In this document: positions 34,388 through 45,900 of the stretch, one piece after another
Position numbering within the stretch: position 1 is the first letter of the stretch
Layout: every line of letters starts with the position of its first letter
Assembly (NCBI GenBank): GCA_950295325.1
Contig: OX485807.1
Span: forward strand, 38,778,440-38,842,439
DNA from: Polytrichum commune
Taxonomy: Eukaryota > Streptophyta > Polytrichopsida > Polytrichales > Polytrichaceae
Direction of reading: 5' to 3'
Length of the DNA stretch: 64,000 nucleotides
Position numbers and translations under genes: made by a program
Notes under the pieces: generated by a model
The model's database searches: none
Told to the model about the DNA's origin: nothing
Seen by the model: the letters and a program-made list of their open reading frames with translations, nothing else

Positions 34388-34860
34388 CCCCAGGGGGTGG
34401 ACTCTTCATTTCATGTATTAACAAGAGCATAGTATTATTTCAGGCATTAGTGTGCATAGTACACATAAGGGAGAGGTATTTTTTCTCTCTCTAGTGTGTG
34501 CACTTTAAAGAAGGCTATTGAGGATTTTGATAATAAAGGTAGATGTACAAAAGGAGCCCCTAAGGTTGAGAGACAAAAATGACATTAGATGTGCTAGTTT
34601 CATCCAATTTACAATTTCCTTCATTATTGTCACATGGAATTAACCTACAATGACCTGTATATATCATGAAGGCCTATTTATTTCATGGATTATATTTTGT
34701 GTCTAAATACATGATTCCATTTTCTAGCCGCCTGTTGTTAGTACATTCACATTTGTTTTTCTTTTTAAAACTCTTGTATACAGGGGGTTTTATGTCATAG
34801 TTTTCCACAAGCATTATTTAGGTTTCTAATGAAGAGTCCACCCCCCCCCCCCCCGATTTC
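34388..34860 (+). repeat. Dispersed repeat family R, longest copy
   Basis: Contains both halves of the family: GGGGGTGGACTCTTCATTTC and ACATAAGGGAGAGGTATT on the left, TTTCTAGCCGCC..CAGGGGGTTTTATG and AAGAGTCCACCC (C14) on the right. The GGGTGGACTCTTCATT start and the AATGAAGAGTCCACCC end are inverted, so this is probably a complete non-autonomous element about 465 bp long. Confidence 0.7.
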
Positions 34861-36728
34861 CTCTAATTATGGAGGTGTCCATGTTGATTTTGTATTAGGT
34901 GAGGCCTACCTCTTTGTGCTTATTGCTATTTCATTATGTATGACTCTATTGGCAATCACCTAAACCAATTGGTGTAATGTGAAATAACAACAATGACTTA
35001 GGATGTCATACATAAATACAACGAGGAAACACCCATTGGAAGGCAACTAGTAAAGAGAACTAGTAAAGGTGTTTGGAAGGCAATGCAAACCGCTACAAGA
35101 AAGGCTATTACATCTATTAAAGCTAAGGAACTAGAGAAGTTGCTTGTAGTGGGAAATCCCACCAACTGGGAAGAGTTTTGTTATAGTGGTATTTAATTTC
35201 ACATATTTCATTTTGTGCATCCTCCACTTTATGCTTGGAAATAAATTGTCTATGATGCAGATTAATAAGCATATTAATGTTATAACTAAGCCCGGTATGG
35301 CACTAGAGGAGTTACAAATCATTGATGTACTCCAATTGAAGTGAAGTTCAAGTCTTGAAGGTTGTGATGGTGAAATTCAAGCTCAATAACACGGGAATCA
35401 CTATGTTTTCATGTTGTTGATGAGAAAGAAACTAAGCATGAAAATTTGATTGTTTGAGCTTGGTTTTGGGCACGAGTACTATTCAATTCCATGGTTCTCC
35501 AATTCTTTAATTCTTCAATTAAAGTTGGATTCTATTTCCTTTTCTAAATTGAAAGTTGTGCTTGCGAATGGAGGTTGCCGTGGCCAATGAGTTTGAGGGC
35601 ATGAAGGGTGAGTTGAGTGATGTGGATTGGTGTGAAAACATCCCTCTCCCTGTGCATTACGTAAAGAAATGGAGAATTCTCATTTCGACCAAGGCTTTCA
35701 ACTGTTGTTTTAGAAGACCCTTGAGATTTTGAGATTTTTACTACACTGATTCATTTCCTCAAGGGTAGAATTCCATGAGGGTAAAGTGTGTAGTTTACAT
35801 GTAGTTTTCTAAATATTTGAATGTTCATTTCTCATAGTTATATGTGAAATCAAATCTTTTGATTACATTGATTTATTGTCCTCTTTCTCATAAAAGGCAC
35901 ATGCGGCAACATGGGAATGGAGGAGGAGCCAACTTTATGTCCAACAAGCTCATGTGCAACTTAAGTATTCACAATTGTGAAGGACTAATGGGGCATCAAT
36001 GAGTTGCTCCTGTATTCAAGAATTGATGGGTCTCATACAGTAAATGCCTAAGCTTCTATCTATTGTATTTCAATATTGGAATTGTTTTCTTTTGTTGTTT
36101 ATGTCATTTGATGAATAATTAATGATGTCATTTTTCTAATGGCTTGCAAACTCAACAATTTTGCATCATAATGTTGGTGCACAGGAAGATGTCTTTGATG
36201 GGGTTTGATTTCCAAAAGAAAATTGTTGCATCGGACTTGGTTATTGAGGACATTGATATTTTCTTTGGCCTAATGAAACCGAGAACTCAAATTATGAATG
36301 GAAGAGTCCCTCAAAGAGATGGTTGGGAGCAAGATGCATTGTCAATGCAAGTGTTTATCGAAGCATTAACTAAGCCCAAGTTTGTGGTTCTAGATACCTA
36401 TACATTCACATGTGGTGTGTTCTTCCTTGGCATATATTGAAACTAGAAGGTTATTTGTTTCTTCATTTCATCAATATCTAATTGTTGTTTGTTTAAACAT
36501 TTCCAGGTGCTTCCATCCATGCTTGCAGACATAAGGAACATCACCTTGTAGCATACAAGGGAGACTCTACCATTTGTGACGTTTTTGTCACTCCATTGCA
36601 TGATGTTCCTCTTCCTCCCCCCCTCCTCCCCTTCTGGAAATGGGTCCATTTCCACTCCCTTGGTAATGACAATGCACTACACTAATTATGCCATTTAGTG
36701 TGTGTGGCACTAATTCCTGAAACATGCA

Positions 36729-37963
36729 CTATTTTGCTCGGGGAGGTGACTATCAAAATTTTAGAAAACCACGTGAGGTTAAAAAAAGGTCAATTTAATT
36801 TGTTTAGGATAAGATTTAAAATTTTGTTAGATCTACCATAGCATTAGAAATATGTCCCCTACATGATTATATGTAGAATAGGGTGGTGGAAAATTCCTCC
36901 AATTTAGTAATTGGTAGAAAAAAATTAGGGTCATAGATATAGGATTCCCCTAAAAGTTTGTAATAAGATCAATAAAATAATTATGGGTTTGACTACTTGG
37001 ATGAAGAAGTGTGTAGTTTATGTCCAAATTTGAATCAAGTGTGGTAGTATGGAGGAAAATGTCGTGGGGTTTTTAGGAGGAAGACAAAGTGGAGTGGTTG
37101 GAGATTTCGAAGGTTGCCCCCCTCATGCCATTAGCTAGTTTTAGATATTCGTCATCATTGGTGCTAAACCTCTCATAATTTATTAGTCTTATCATAACAT
37201 TGTAAAGGATGTTGAACATGTATCTTGATAGTATTGGAGGGTGTATAGTTGTATCCTAATCCTTCACATTGTAAATATTTGTTACAAGGTTTGAATGGGA
37301 CTATAGTTGAATGTGTTTGTGAACACAATCAAAGTAAATGATTTTAGTTTTTCGTATTCAACTTTCTTGTATTTGAATAAAATTTTGTTTTTTTGGAGTA
37401 GGTAGTTGAGCAAAATTTTATGTCTTGTCATAACTGATTGTATTTCTTGTTTTGTTCTATTCATGTTTATAAATTGTCTATTTTAGCTTGTATATTTTGT
37501 TTTGTTCCATCCATGTTCACAATTTTTTTATTTTAGCTTGTATATTTTGTTATCTTCATGTTTATCGGTAATCCTTTAACTAGTATCCAAGTGTTATTGG
37601 GTGTGTTTTAAATGATACTTTGAACGATTTAGGACTAGTATTACTAATTGAAACCAAATGAATGACAATTTGAATGATATGGAATGTATGCTATTCACAT
37701 AATCAATTTTGCAATGCTATAGTATTCCGTCCACTATTTAGTACTTGTACGATTTATAAAAAAAATATGCCAAAAATTTGCCTCTCTAAACAATTACAAA
37801 TAAATATAGGATGCTAAAATATACTTCAAAGTAGCTTTTTGTTTTTTACAAATAGGGAGGCAAAAAATATTGAGAGGTGCATAAGCACACCCCCCCATTA
37901 AATACCCCATTATTGCATGTGGTTACAAAACGTAAGGGGGTGTGATCGCCCCGAGTTATTTTG
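36729..37963. mobile_element. CTCGGGG-family transposon C, 8 bp duplication (7/8)
   Basis: The element runs 36737-37955. It starts CTCGGGGAGGTGACTATC...CACGTGAGG and ends ACGTAAGGGGGTGTGATCGC then CCCGAG. The flanks are CTATTTTG (36729-36736) and TTATTTTG (37956-37963), an 8 bp duplication with one change. The right half is homologous to element D at 21085-21669. There is no transposase frame, so it is non-autonomous. Second copy at 53251-54469. Confidence 0.78.
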
Positions 37964-38769
37964 CCAAATCTCACAATTAGTGAGCCCTGAAATTTTTATT
38001 GAGTAATACTAAATTCATGCATACATGCTCATTTACCATAATTTCAAGAAAATTAGTGTTGAAGCTCAATGAGGTTGCAACTTTGACAATCATTTTCAAT
38101 GGTGTAGCAGCAACAACAACTTCAAGAGTGGTACCATTGCTACTAATCCAAACTAGGCAAAAACAATGGCAGAAATACTTTGAGTATGATTTATAGCAAA
38201 TTTTGGCGAAGAATGTAGAAAATCTCAATCTTGGGTCAACTAAATGGGAGAGAACCAAATGGGCACCAAGCAATGAGACACTTTGGGCTCCCGAAACCCT
38301 AGATCTTTTAGTGGCATTATTTTCATAGCGAAGATAATTTAGTATCACCTTCACTAATTCCCACACACACTATTAGCCAACCCTCATGAAATGGGATAAT
38401 CACTGTAGTTTGGAAGGTGCTCTCGCATTAGTAAGTAAGTTTATTATGTGATGTAAGGCTTTCTAGTAGTAATCTTTGAACGCACAACATTTTGCCTATT
38501 TGTTGTGGCACATTAAGTATTTGATTTTGTGTTTGCAAATTGGCATCCATCAAGCCTCCTCCTAGGTTGATGGTGCTTCCTGCATATGCAAAAATTTAGC
38601 CAAGGTTATGGTAGAAACATCTACATCAGTTCCTTGGTGCAAGTCTACATTTCTCAACAACCATTCATTTGTAGATGACATAGCTAAGGAGTGTAATGAG
38701 GTGGATAGAGGTGGTGAGAAGGGTGAGGGAAAGGAAGATGGTATGAGTAGTCATAAAGCTAAAACATAG

Positions 38770-39920
38770 GATTCTAGATAAAGTATGTTAAACGCATTCA
38801 TAATTTTAATTTGTGTGTGATGTTCTATTTTTAAGTTAACAATAACCTATACTTGTGGACATTAATTTAAATGTGGATTTTCACCATTTACCTCAAATTT
38901 TTCCTACAAACATTATTCTCATTTTGCAATGTGTGCCCTTCATTAATTAGCTTAAGAATCCTACCATTATTCTATATTTGAGGTAAGCGATTTTTCTTGA
39001 ACTCCCAAAAAGTCTCACAATTCCATGGCCATAGGATACAAATGCCCCTAAGTTCCATTTTTTTTTTTTTTTTCCCCTTGTTGTTCACCACTCACATGAT
39101 AAGATTTCCTAGGCTCCATAATATTTTACAATGTGATGGTGTATATTGTGGGCCACACTATACTGCTACGAAGGGTAAGTCACATTAATAGTATAATAAC
39201 CACAATCTCTACCATAAACAACGTAATGAGAGCTTGCCACATGAAAGTACTTGGCAATCGTACAAGGACTTTGATTCTTGGATTTATTCTTAAAGTTAGA
39301 ACATAAAGACAGAGTCCTACACATGCTCAAGGGTAAGTTTCCGTGTACGACACTCGCTCACCAAATTCTAGTGTGGATAAGGACAAACCCGTGCAAATGT
39401 AGAGGGAATATGGTGGGGTAGGGTTCATATGTGCCAACTAGCTACTTCCCATCTTCTCAAATCTGGGCCACCTACTAACCTCCTACTCCCAATTACCAAG
39501 GATTTAGTTCTAGACCAACATTGGTTCTCTTGAGTCTTCAATTGGTCTTCATCCTTCGGTGACCGGCATTTGTAGGTTATAGATTCTTTGGTGGGTGCAT
39601 GGAAGTCTAGAGGCCCATGTCCATGGCCCTTTGCATTCTAGCATACCACCAAAATGTGGTTGTATGTATGGCGGCTTGTGTTGCACTACACGCAAACACC
39701 TCCGACCCACTAGTATCTAGAGTCTAGTGGGCGAGCGGCCCACATGGAAACTCACCCTAAGATTGCTATGCCCTTTGTAAATTTAAAAAGAATAAATTAG
39801 ACAATTTCCAATAGTCCATTCAAAGCTCATCAATATCGATTACTTGTTATGTACCAACATTGATCACTTGTTTTTTCTTTTGGCTTCTTAATTCAACAAC
39901 TATTTGTTGAATCACTAGCT
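38770..39920. other. Intergenic DNA between two genes' 3' ends
   Basis: No gene recognised. T16 run near 39058-39073. The plus-strand remnant and minus-strand ATPase gene end toward each other across this spacer. Confidence 0.5.
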
Positions 39921-39923
39921 ACA

Positions 39924-42900
39924 TCACTTTCGGATAACCTCTTCGGCAACTTCTACTCTAGCACTATCCTGCTGCTTGATGACCCAATCCACAAGATCAA
40001 AAGTGCCAGCCAACAGACTGTGGGCTTGAGATACCACCAAAACCGTGCTTTGTGGTAAGCTTTTGAGCAATGCCACCACCCGTGCTTGTCCCTCGCCATC
40101 CAAATGCTGCAATTAGTGCAACCACAATAATTTCAACAACGAAACTTGGGAGTGAACTACTCAAGTTAAACAGGATGAGATTGGAATTGTCTACACTAAA
40201 AATCTGTCTTTGTAATTACTATATGAACAACTGCTTTATTTTGGAACTAGTTATGTGATAATATCTCCACATGCCAAAGTATTTGACTTGGAGGCCACAG
40301 AGATTGAACGTAACAAAATAATGAAACAAAATTTATTATTTTTTCACAAGTTGCATAAGCATTGAAAAATGCTAATCACATATGGCCACAACGTTCTTAA
40401 GTAAAAGTGGTGATGAACACCGGCGATCTGCTATGGATCAAAAGAATGAACTATACACGTGCAAAACTGGTTCAGAACAAGGATTTAAATTCAAGGTGAA
40501 GATGATTTTAGCAGGAGTGTCATAGCTTGCACTAAATGCTAAATCCCAGAACATTGATGTTTGTTGAACCTAGTTTAACTTATAATGTGAGTCACTACAC
40601 CACTATTCTTATATTACCACCCACTTAGACCTATGTTTTCTAGAAAAGTTTTAAACTGGAAGGAGATGAGGAACAAACCTGCAAAACTTCATCTAGAACA
40701 AGTAAATTGCAATGGACCCCTCCTCGTTGTGACACAAACTCTGAGTACCCCAACGCCAATGACAAAGCCTGCTCCGCCCACATAGCCAAGACTATCTCCA
40801 ACATCAGTATCAATTACACTAGTCATGATAGAAATTCTCAAAGAAATGTTGGTGGAACATTTATACATATAACCTTTGACTCTACGGAACATTTTGTCTG
40901 GAGTTGGTCCCCAATGCTTGTCTGTTGCTTGATTTGTGTACAAAATTAATAATTTCTTTCCACTTTTGGTGCATGCTCAGAGGTAGTGTTTGAAAATGAA
41001 TGAAGACCAACCTATTCCAGTTCATTGAGGACAAAACTCATTTTAGCACCCCTTGACATGCCCAATGAGTTCAACCTTCAATAAACCGAGATACAATGTT
41101 CACACCTTCACACTACCTCCGAGCACCTACTGAGAACTTACCTAACATGGTATGTCTTTTATGCAGAACAACCAACTCCCCAGAAAAGGTCATGTTGAGA
41201 TAAGAGGATAACTCTAATATCGCCATGGCTAGACAGGAAATAATGTAAGACCCCACTTCCACAGCCCAAACAGAGGATTCACTTAAACCAATAAATTCAT
41301 GAACTCCAAAAGACTTACCATCCGTCTGCGTTCACCTCCACTCAGTTGGCGCAAAGATCTGTTCTCTAAAGTCCCATTGGAGAGACGCACTACCGCTATT
41401 TTATCAATAGCCTCCACACTTACTTTACTGCCTCTTGTCAACTTTGTTGGTCTTAGTAGCAGGCCAAGTGATCCACCTGATAACATTTCTAAATATCGAG
41501 CTGTTCTCTCTTGCACATCAGCTAAAGCTCCCTCCAGAATGTAGCTCTGCAACATGATAATAGAATCCCAGTAACATATAAATGCATGAAGGTCTTAGTA
41601 GGTGCAACTTGTAACTTTCATGAACTCCCAAGTTCCAACTTACAGTAAACACTCGAGAGAACATCCAAAACTTCAAACATCATAGAACTAACCAGACTAC
41701 ATATTTTTCTTTTATCAAGAGAGTTCTCCTCTAACGCAACACGACTTTTGGTCAGGAGTTGGTTGTCTTGCATACAACACCTTCAAACCTTGGACAGCTG
41801 CCAAAATAACCATAATTAACTAGATTTTTTTCAATAGATTTTAGGGAACAACTATAGTTAACTAGAAAAATTTAAGACCATATTCAAGAACAACTATAGT
41901 TCACTACAAGAATTCCGAGTATTATTATATATTCGAAGAAGAAGTGTTCACCTCTTGATTTGCTTAAGTTGAGGGTCTTTAATATGCTCAGGCTATTGAG
42001 GATCATCAAGAAACACCTTTATACAATCACTCACAGTGCTAGACTCCGGAACAACCTCCATGTACACCAACACAAATAACACACTAGTGTCACTACAACA
42101 TTGCAATGTAATTCCGTGAAAAGGTTGCACTCAACTTTACTTAACTAGATATTTAGTTAACTAGATATAACTATAGTTAACTACATTTTTTGACAGGTCA
42201 AATCGTGAACAACTATAGTTACGAAAGGCAACTAGTTAACTATTAGTTGAATTAGTTGGTTAGTTGTCCAAGGTTTGAACACCTTCTATGTTTATTATGT
42301 TGTCAATGCATGCTTGGAGGTAGTGTGGAGGTTTGAGCATAGAACGTTCTATATCAGTTCAACAAGTGCTAAAAATGAGTTTGGCCCTCAATGAACCAAA
42401 ATAGGTTGCTCTTCGTTCAAATTCGAACACTACCTCCATGCATGCACCACAAATGGAAAGAAATCATTGTTTTTGTATGAAAAACAACTAAGGAAAGGTC
42501 ATAGAGGACCAACTCCTAACGAAAGGTCCCATTGAGTTAAAAGATAGCTCTGTTGTTGATTTTTGAACACAACCATTTACTTGGTTCTGCATCACCTTTT
42601 ACATACAAGGTCTGCAAAAACAGGATACAACATTTAAATGGGAAAATGTTGCACCTGAACACCAGTCAAGCCGAAAGCGGTATCGATCTCTTTCAGCCAA
42701 CCAGCCTCCTCAAGCAAATGTCTAGAAAGTGACTGTTTCTCTTGATTCTCAATATTAGCTTTCTCACATAAGGTTGAAAGAATTTCATATTCTGCCTGAA
42801 AAGGGTTCTTCTCCATATTCACTGCTTGGCATTTCACCTTGAGTTGCTCAACACGATTCTGAAGTGAAAGCCGTGCCCGCACATCTGCTTCTAGCTGCCG

Positions 42901-45900
42901 TATTTGGTGTATGAAATTTTGTTCATGGATCTTGAAGTCTTCAGACTTACTTAGACCTTCAACTGGTTTTTTTGTTGAACTTGAAGAACAGGTAGAGATT
43001 TCCTCTTCCATTCCAGGTAGAAGAGTGGCAGCAGAACTAAGAACCATCTGAGCTAATGCTGTACATTGTCGAATTCGATTTAGCTGTAATGAGAATGACA
43101 CACATTGAAGTTAGTGGCTTAGGCATCCAAAAATTTCATGGCATGCAAGGTGACCAGGTCCAGAGCTATAGGGATATAGAATTTGATCATATAAAGATAT
43201 TGCAGCAGCCTGTAGATTTAGAAGTACAGATGACCACTAAGCATTGAGTTGTGAAAAAGCACTATAGTTTGCATTTACTAACAGAGTTACAATATTCACA
43301 CTCAGGCAAGAATATAACTAGTAACCTCCCAGTCTCATATTTGTCAGAGAAATAGTACAAAAAACAAATTTCAGGACCTTAGGACAACCACTGCCTCACA
43401 AACCTGTGGTAAAGGTATTTAGAAGAGATAGAACGGTGTCGGAGGTAATAATAACTGTGGCCAACTCTTCAACTCAAACAGCAAACCTTCAAATTCTCCT
43501 AACCTGAAATAGGAATTTAGCAGACTCCTGTTTGAATGCTTCTTGTGCGTGTTTCAGTTTCAACGTTTCTGCTTCCATTGCCTGCCGCTCATGCTCTATA
43601 GTGTCTCGAACACATTTCAACTCGTTCTCAGTTTCCTTGAGCTCCTGTTGGCAACCACATCTTGAACAGATTTTAGGAACACCGCAGATGAACATAAATC
43701 ATGAAAAAACACCACCATACAACATACCCTTTGAAGATTGTGAAAACTCTTAAACAAGTACCTTTGCTATAGTAATGATTGACAACATCCTGAAAACTGA
43801 TCAGGAGTATGCACTCAATTTCATACTGAAAGGCTATATGCACAGAGTCAATTAAACGCATACACGATAAAAAAAAGGGTCAGTATCTTGTCACCTTTAC
43901 AAAATGGTTGTGTTCTTCGACAGCACTGGTCAGCTCACCCTCAAGCTGAACAAGACTTTGTGAGGAGTGCATTGCGTCGATAGGTTGTAAGCACTTATCG
44001 CAAACTATTGCACCCGCCACATTCTTCTTGAAAGCTTCCACCATTTGCTTCCTTTTCATAATTAAAGCCTCTGCCATTTTTACCTGCCTCAAAGTATATT
44101 CACGATTTGTAGTGGTCAGGCTAAGCCATTTTGCTGACATGTCTCATCATAATTGATAACAAGCAGGCACATTATCACCTGTAATTAATAACCTTGCCAT
44201 GGTCCTGACCACTACCTCTGGAAATGGACAGGATTTGTACTGTCATCGGCTAGAGGAGACACCCAGCCACACCAAGCCATATTTGTTGGGCTAAGCAATT
44301 TTGTTGATGTGTCTATCCTGATTGGATCCACAGAGGCTAGTAATAACTTATAAATGGATGACCTTGCCATGACCTCACCACTACGTCCAATGTGTCGCCA
44401 TGCCACGGGCTGTAGTAGGCACCTAGTACCTACCTCGCCATTGCCCCAATGAGGTAGGTTAGGCGCCTCCTATAGCCCATGGCAAGGCTCCTCACATCCA
44501 TTTTCTTGTCCGTAAGGCCATGAGTTGTTGGCAACTATGTGATTACATATAAGGTGTGCGGGCCTTAATCATACTACACCGTTTATGATATCTAGTGTCA
44601 CATGCGTAACAGTGTGACTTACCCTATTTTGAGGTGTATGTTAGGTTACAATAATGATCAACAACTTCACCATTAGTGTCACCTCATGATACTTGGCGTT
44701 CAAGTGCACTTACTAATACCTTGGCTTGAGTAGGTTCAATAATGGTGTGAGGTGTATGCCTTTGTTATACAATGATCTACAAGTTGTCATTGTCTACTCA
44801 AGAAATCTTCCTCTTAGATACTACAATGTAAGCACATGACACTTGTCATTAGTGCTCAATAATATCTTCCCTGCTACGCTAAAAGTCATAATGTAAATAT
44901 GTTTTCACTTGAAAAAGTTACTTATGTTGACAAATGGCATCATATTGGCAATTAGCAGACATGACACTTTCAAACCTCTAGGCATCTAGTTAGACCCTTC
45001 GCAAATAGTGTATGTGACTCTAAATACCATAAACAGTGTAGTTGTCTCCACACACCTATATTTGAGTGGTATATGGCAAGGCTCGTAGTTAGAATAGAAA
45101 CCAAAAAAGACCCTTGTTACAATGAGATTGGACTATGTGCTTAAATAAGGACACCATCCTAGATTTATAGGATTGGGAGGGTCTATGTGAATGCTCGAAG
45201 AGAGAGAAGAATCTTCCCTTCGACCTCTCCTAACTTCTGCATCTCAACTTCCATTTTGACACTTGAAACAACAATCTTAATGAGTCACAAGTGCTAACTG
45301 GAATAGACAATTTTGTGATCCCATCCAACGGCCAAATGTGTATGTGGAGTTGGAAGTGTCCATAGCAGGCTCACATACTTTACAATGAACTACCTCACCT
45401 TCTACAGAATAGACAGGTGCTTCCCAAGTACACCCGCACTACTCACCTGGTGAGATATTTGTGATTGTCTTTGTAGTAGATCCTCAAAACCCTTGTACAT
45501 ACTTGTCTTCGAATTTTCAGGGCATTTTCTGGGCGGTGACCAAGAGTCCACTCCATTTTTAAGTGCCATCTCTAGCTCCTCTCCAAGAGTCTCCCAGGCA
45601 GTCTTAGTAGATGAGACCAGCACATATGTTTGTGCAAAACTCGGGTTTGTGTTCAGGAGTGTTGCTTCAGCCGTGCTTAGTTCTGACTCACTGATTGCAC
45701 CTCGTTTACTCCTGCAACAATATGAAATTTTAGAATTAGAATTAGAAATATGAGGTTTAAAGGTCAAAGGGTGTTTCTTGAAAATTGAGATGACTAAAGA
45801 TAGATAACTTTCAATGCTCAAATGTTGTTTACACCTCCCCAAAAAAAAGGGTTTCTACAATTTTAGAGTTTTAAGGTTTTCACAGATCGCATAAGATTTA

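Larger units (their letters stand above)
33787..38769 (+). pseudogene. Multi-exon gene remnant, possibly ParB-/methyltransferase-like
   Basis: Collinear coding-like pieces lie on the plus strand. 33787-34110 reads LENEFVNGYREGDITFQISS and DKNVENFRRKMFSF*EGNQ with TGA, TGA and TAA stops; the EGN-x-x-x-A pattern hints at a ParB-like fold. 35021-35195 reads KAMQTATRKAITSIKAKELE to NWEEFCYSGI, then after a GATGCAG acceptor INKHINVITKPGMALEELQI (35260-35342). About 35900-35975 reads ATWEWRRSQLYVQQAHVQLK. 36150-36418 reads KKIVASDLVIEDIDIFFGLM, GWEQDALSMQVFIEALTKPK, FVVLDTYTFT. Splicing 36413 to about 36507 (TTTCCAG acceptor) continues CGASIHACRHKEHHLVAYKG, resembling methyltransferase motif I (VLDxxxxxGAS..A). 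38560-38769 encodes a charged tail. It is interrupted by repeat R and element C. Domain calls are tentative. Confidence 0.4.

Noticed and set aside
40689-40949. Frames on both strands around the Walker B exon.
   Set aside because: They are shadows of, or read-throughs into intron from, the true 30-codon exon at 40679-40768.
43673-43861. A short minus-strand frame and other frames in ATPase introns (45855-46148, 47661-47852, 48059-48373).
   Set aside because: They fall in introns defined by phase-consistent exons and show no conserved features.
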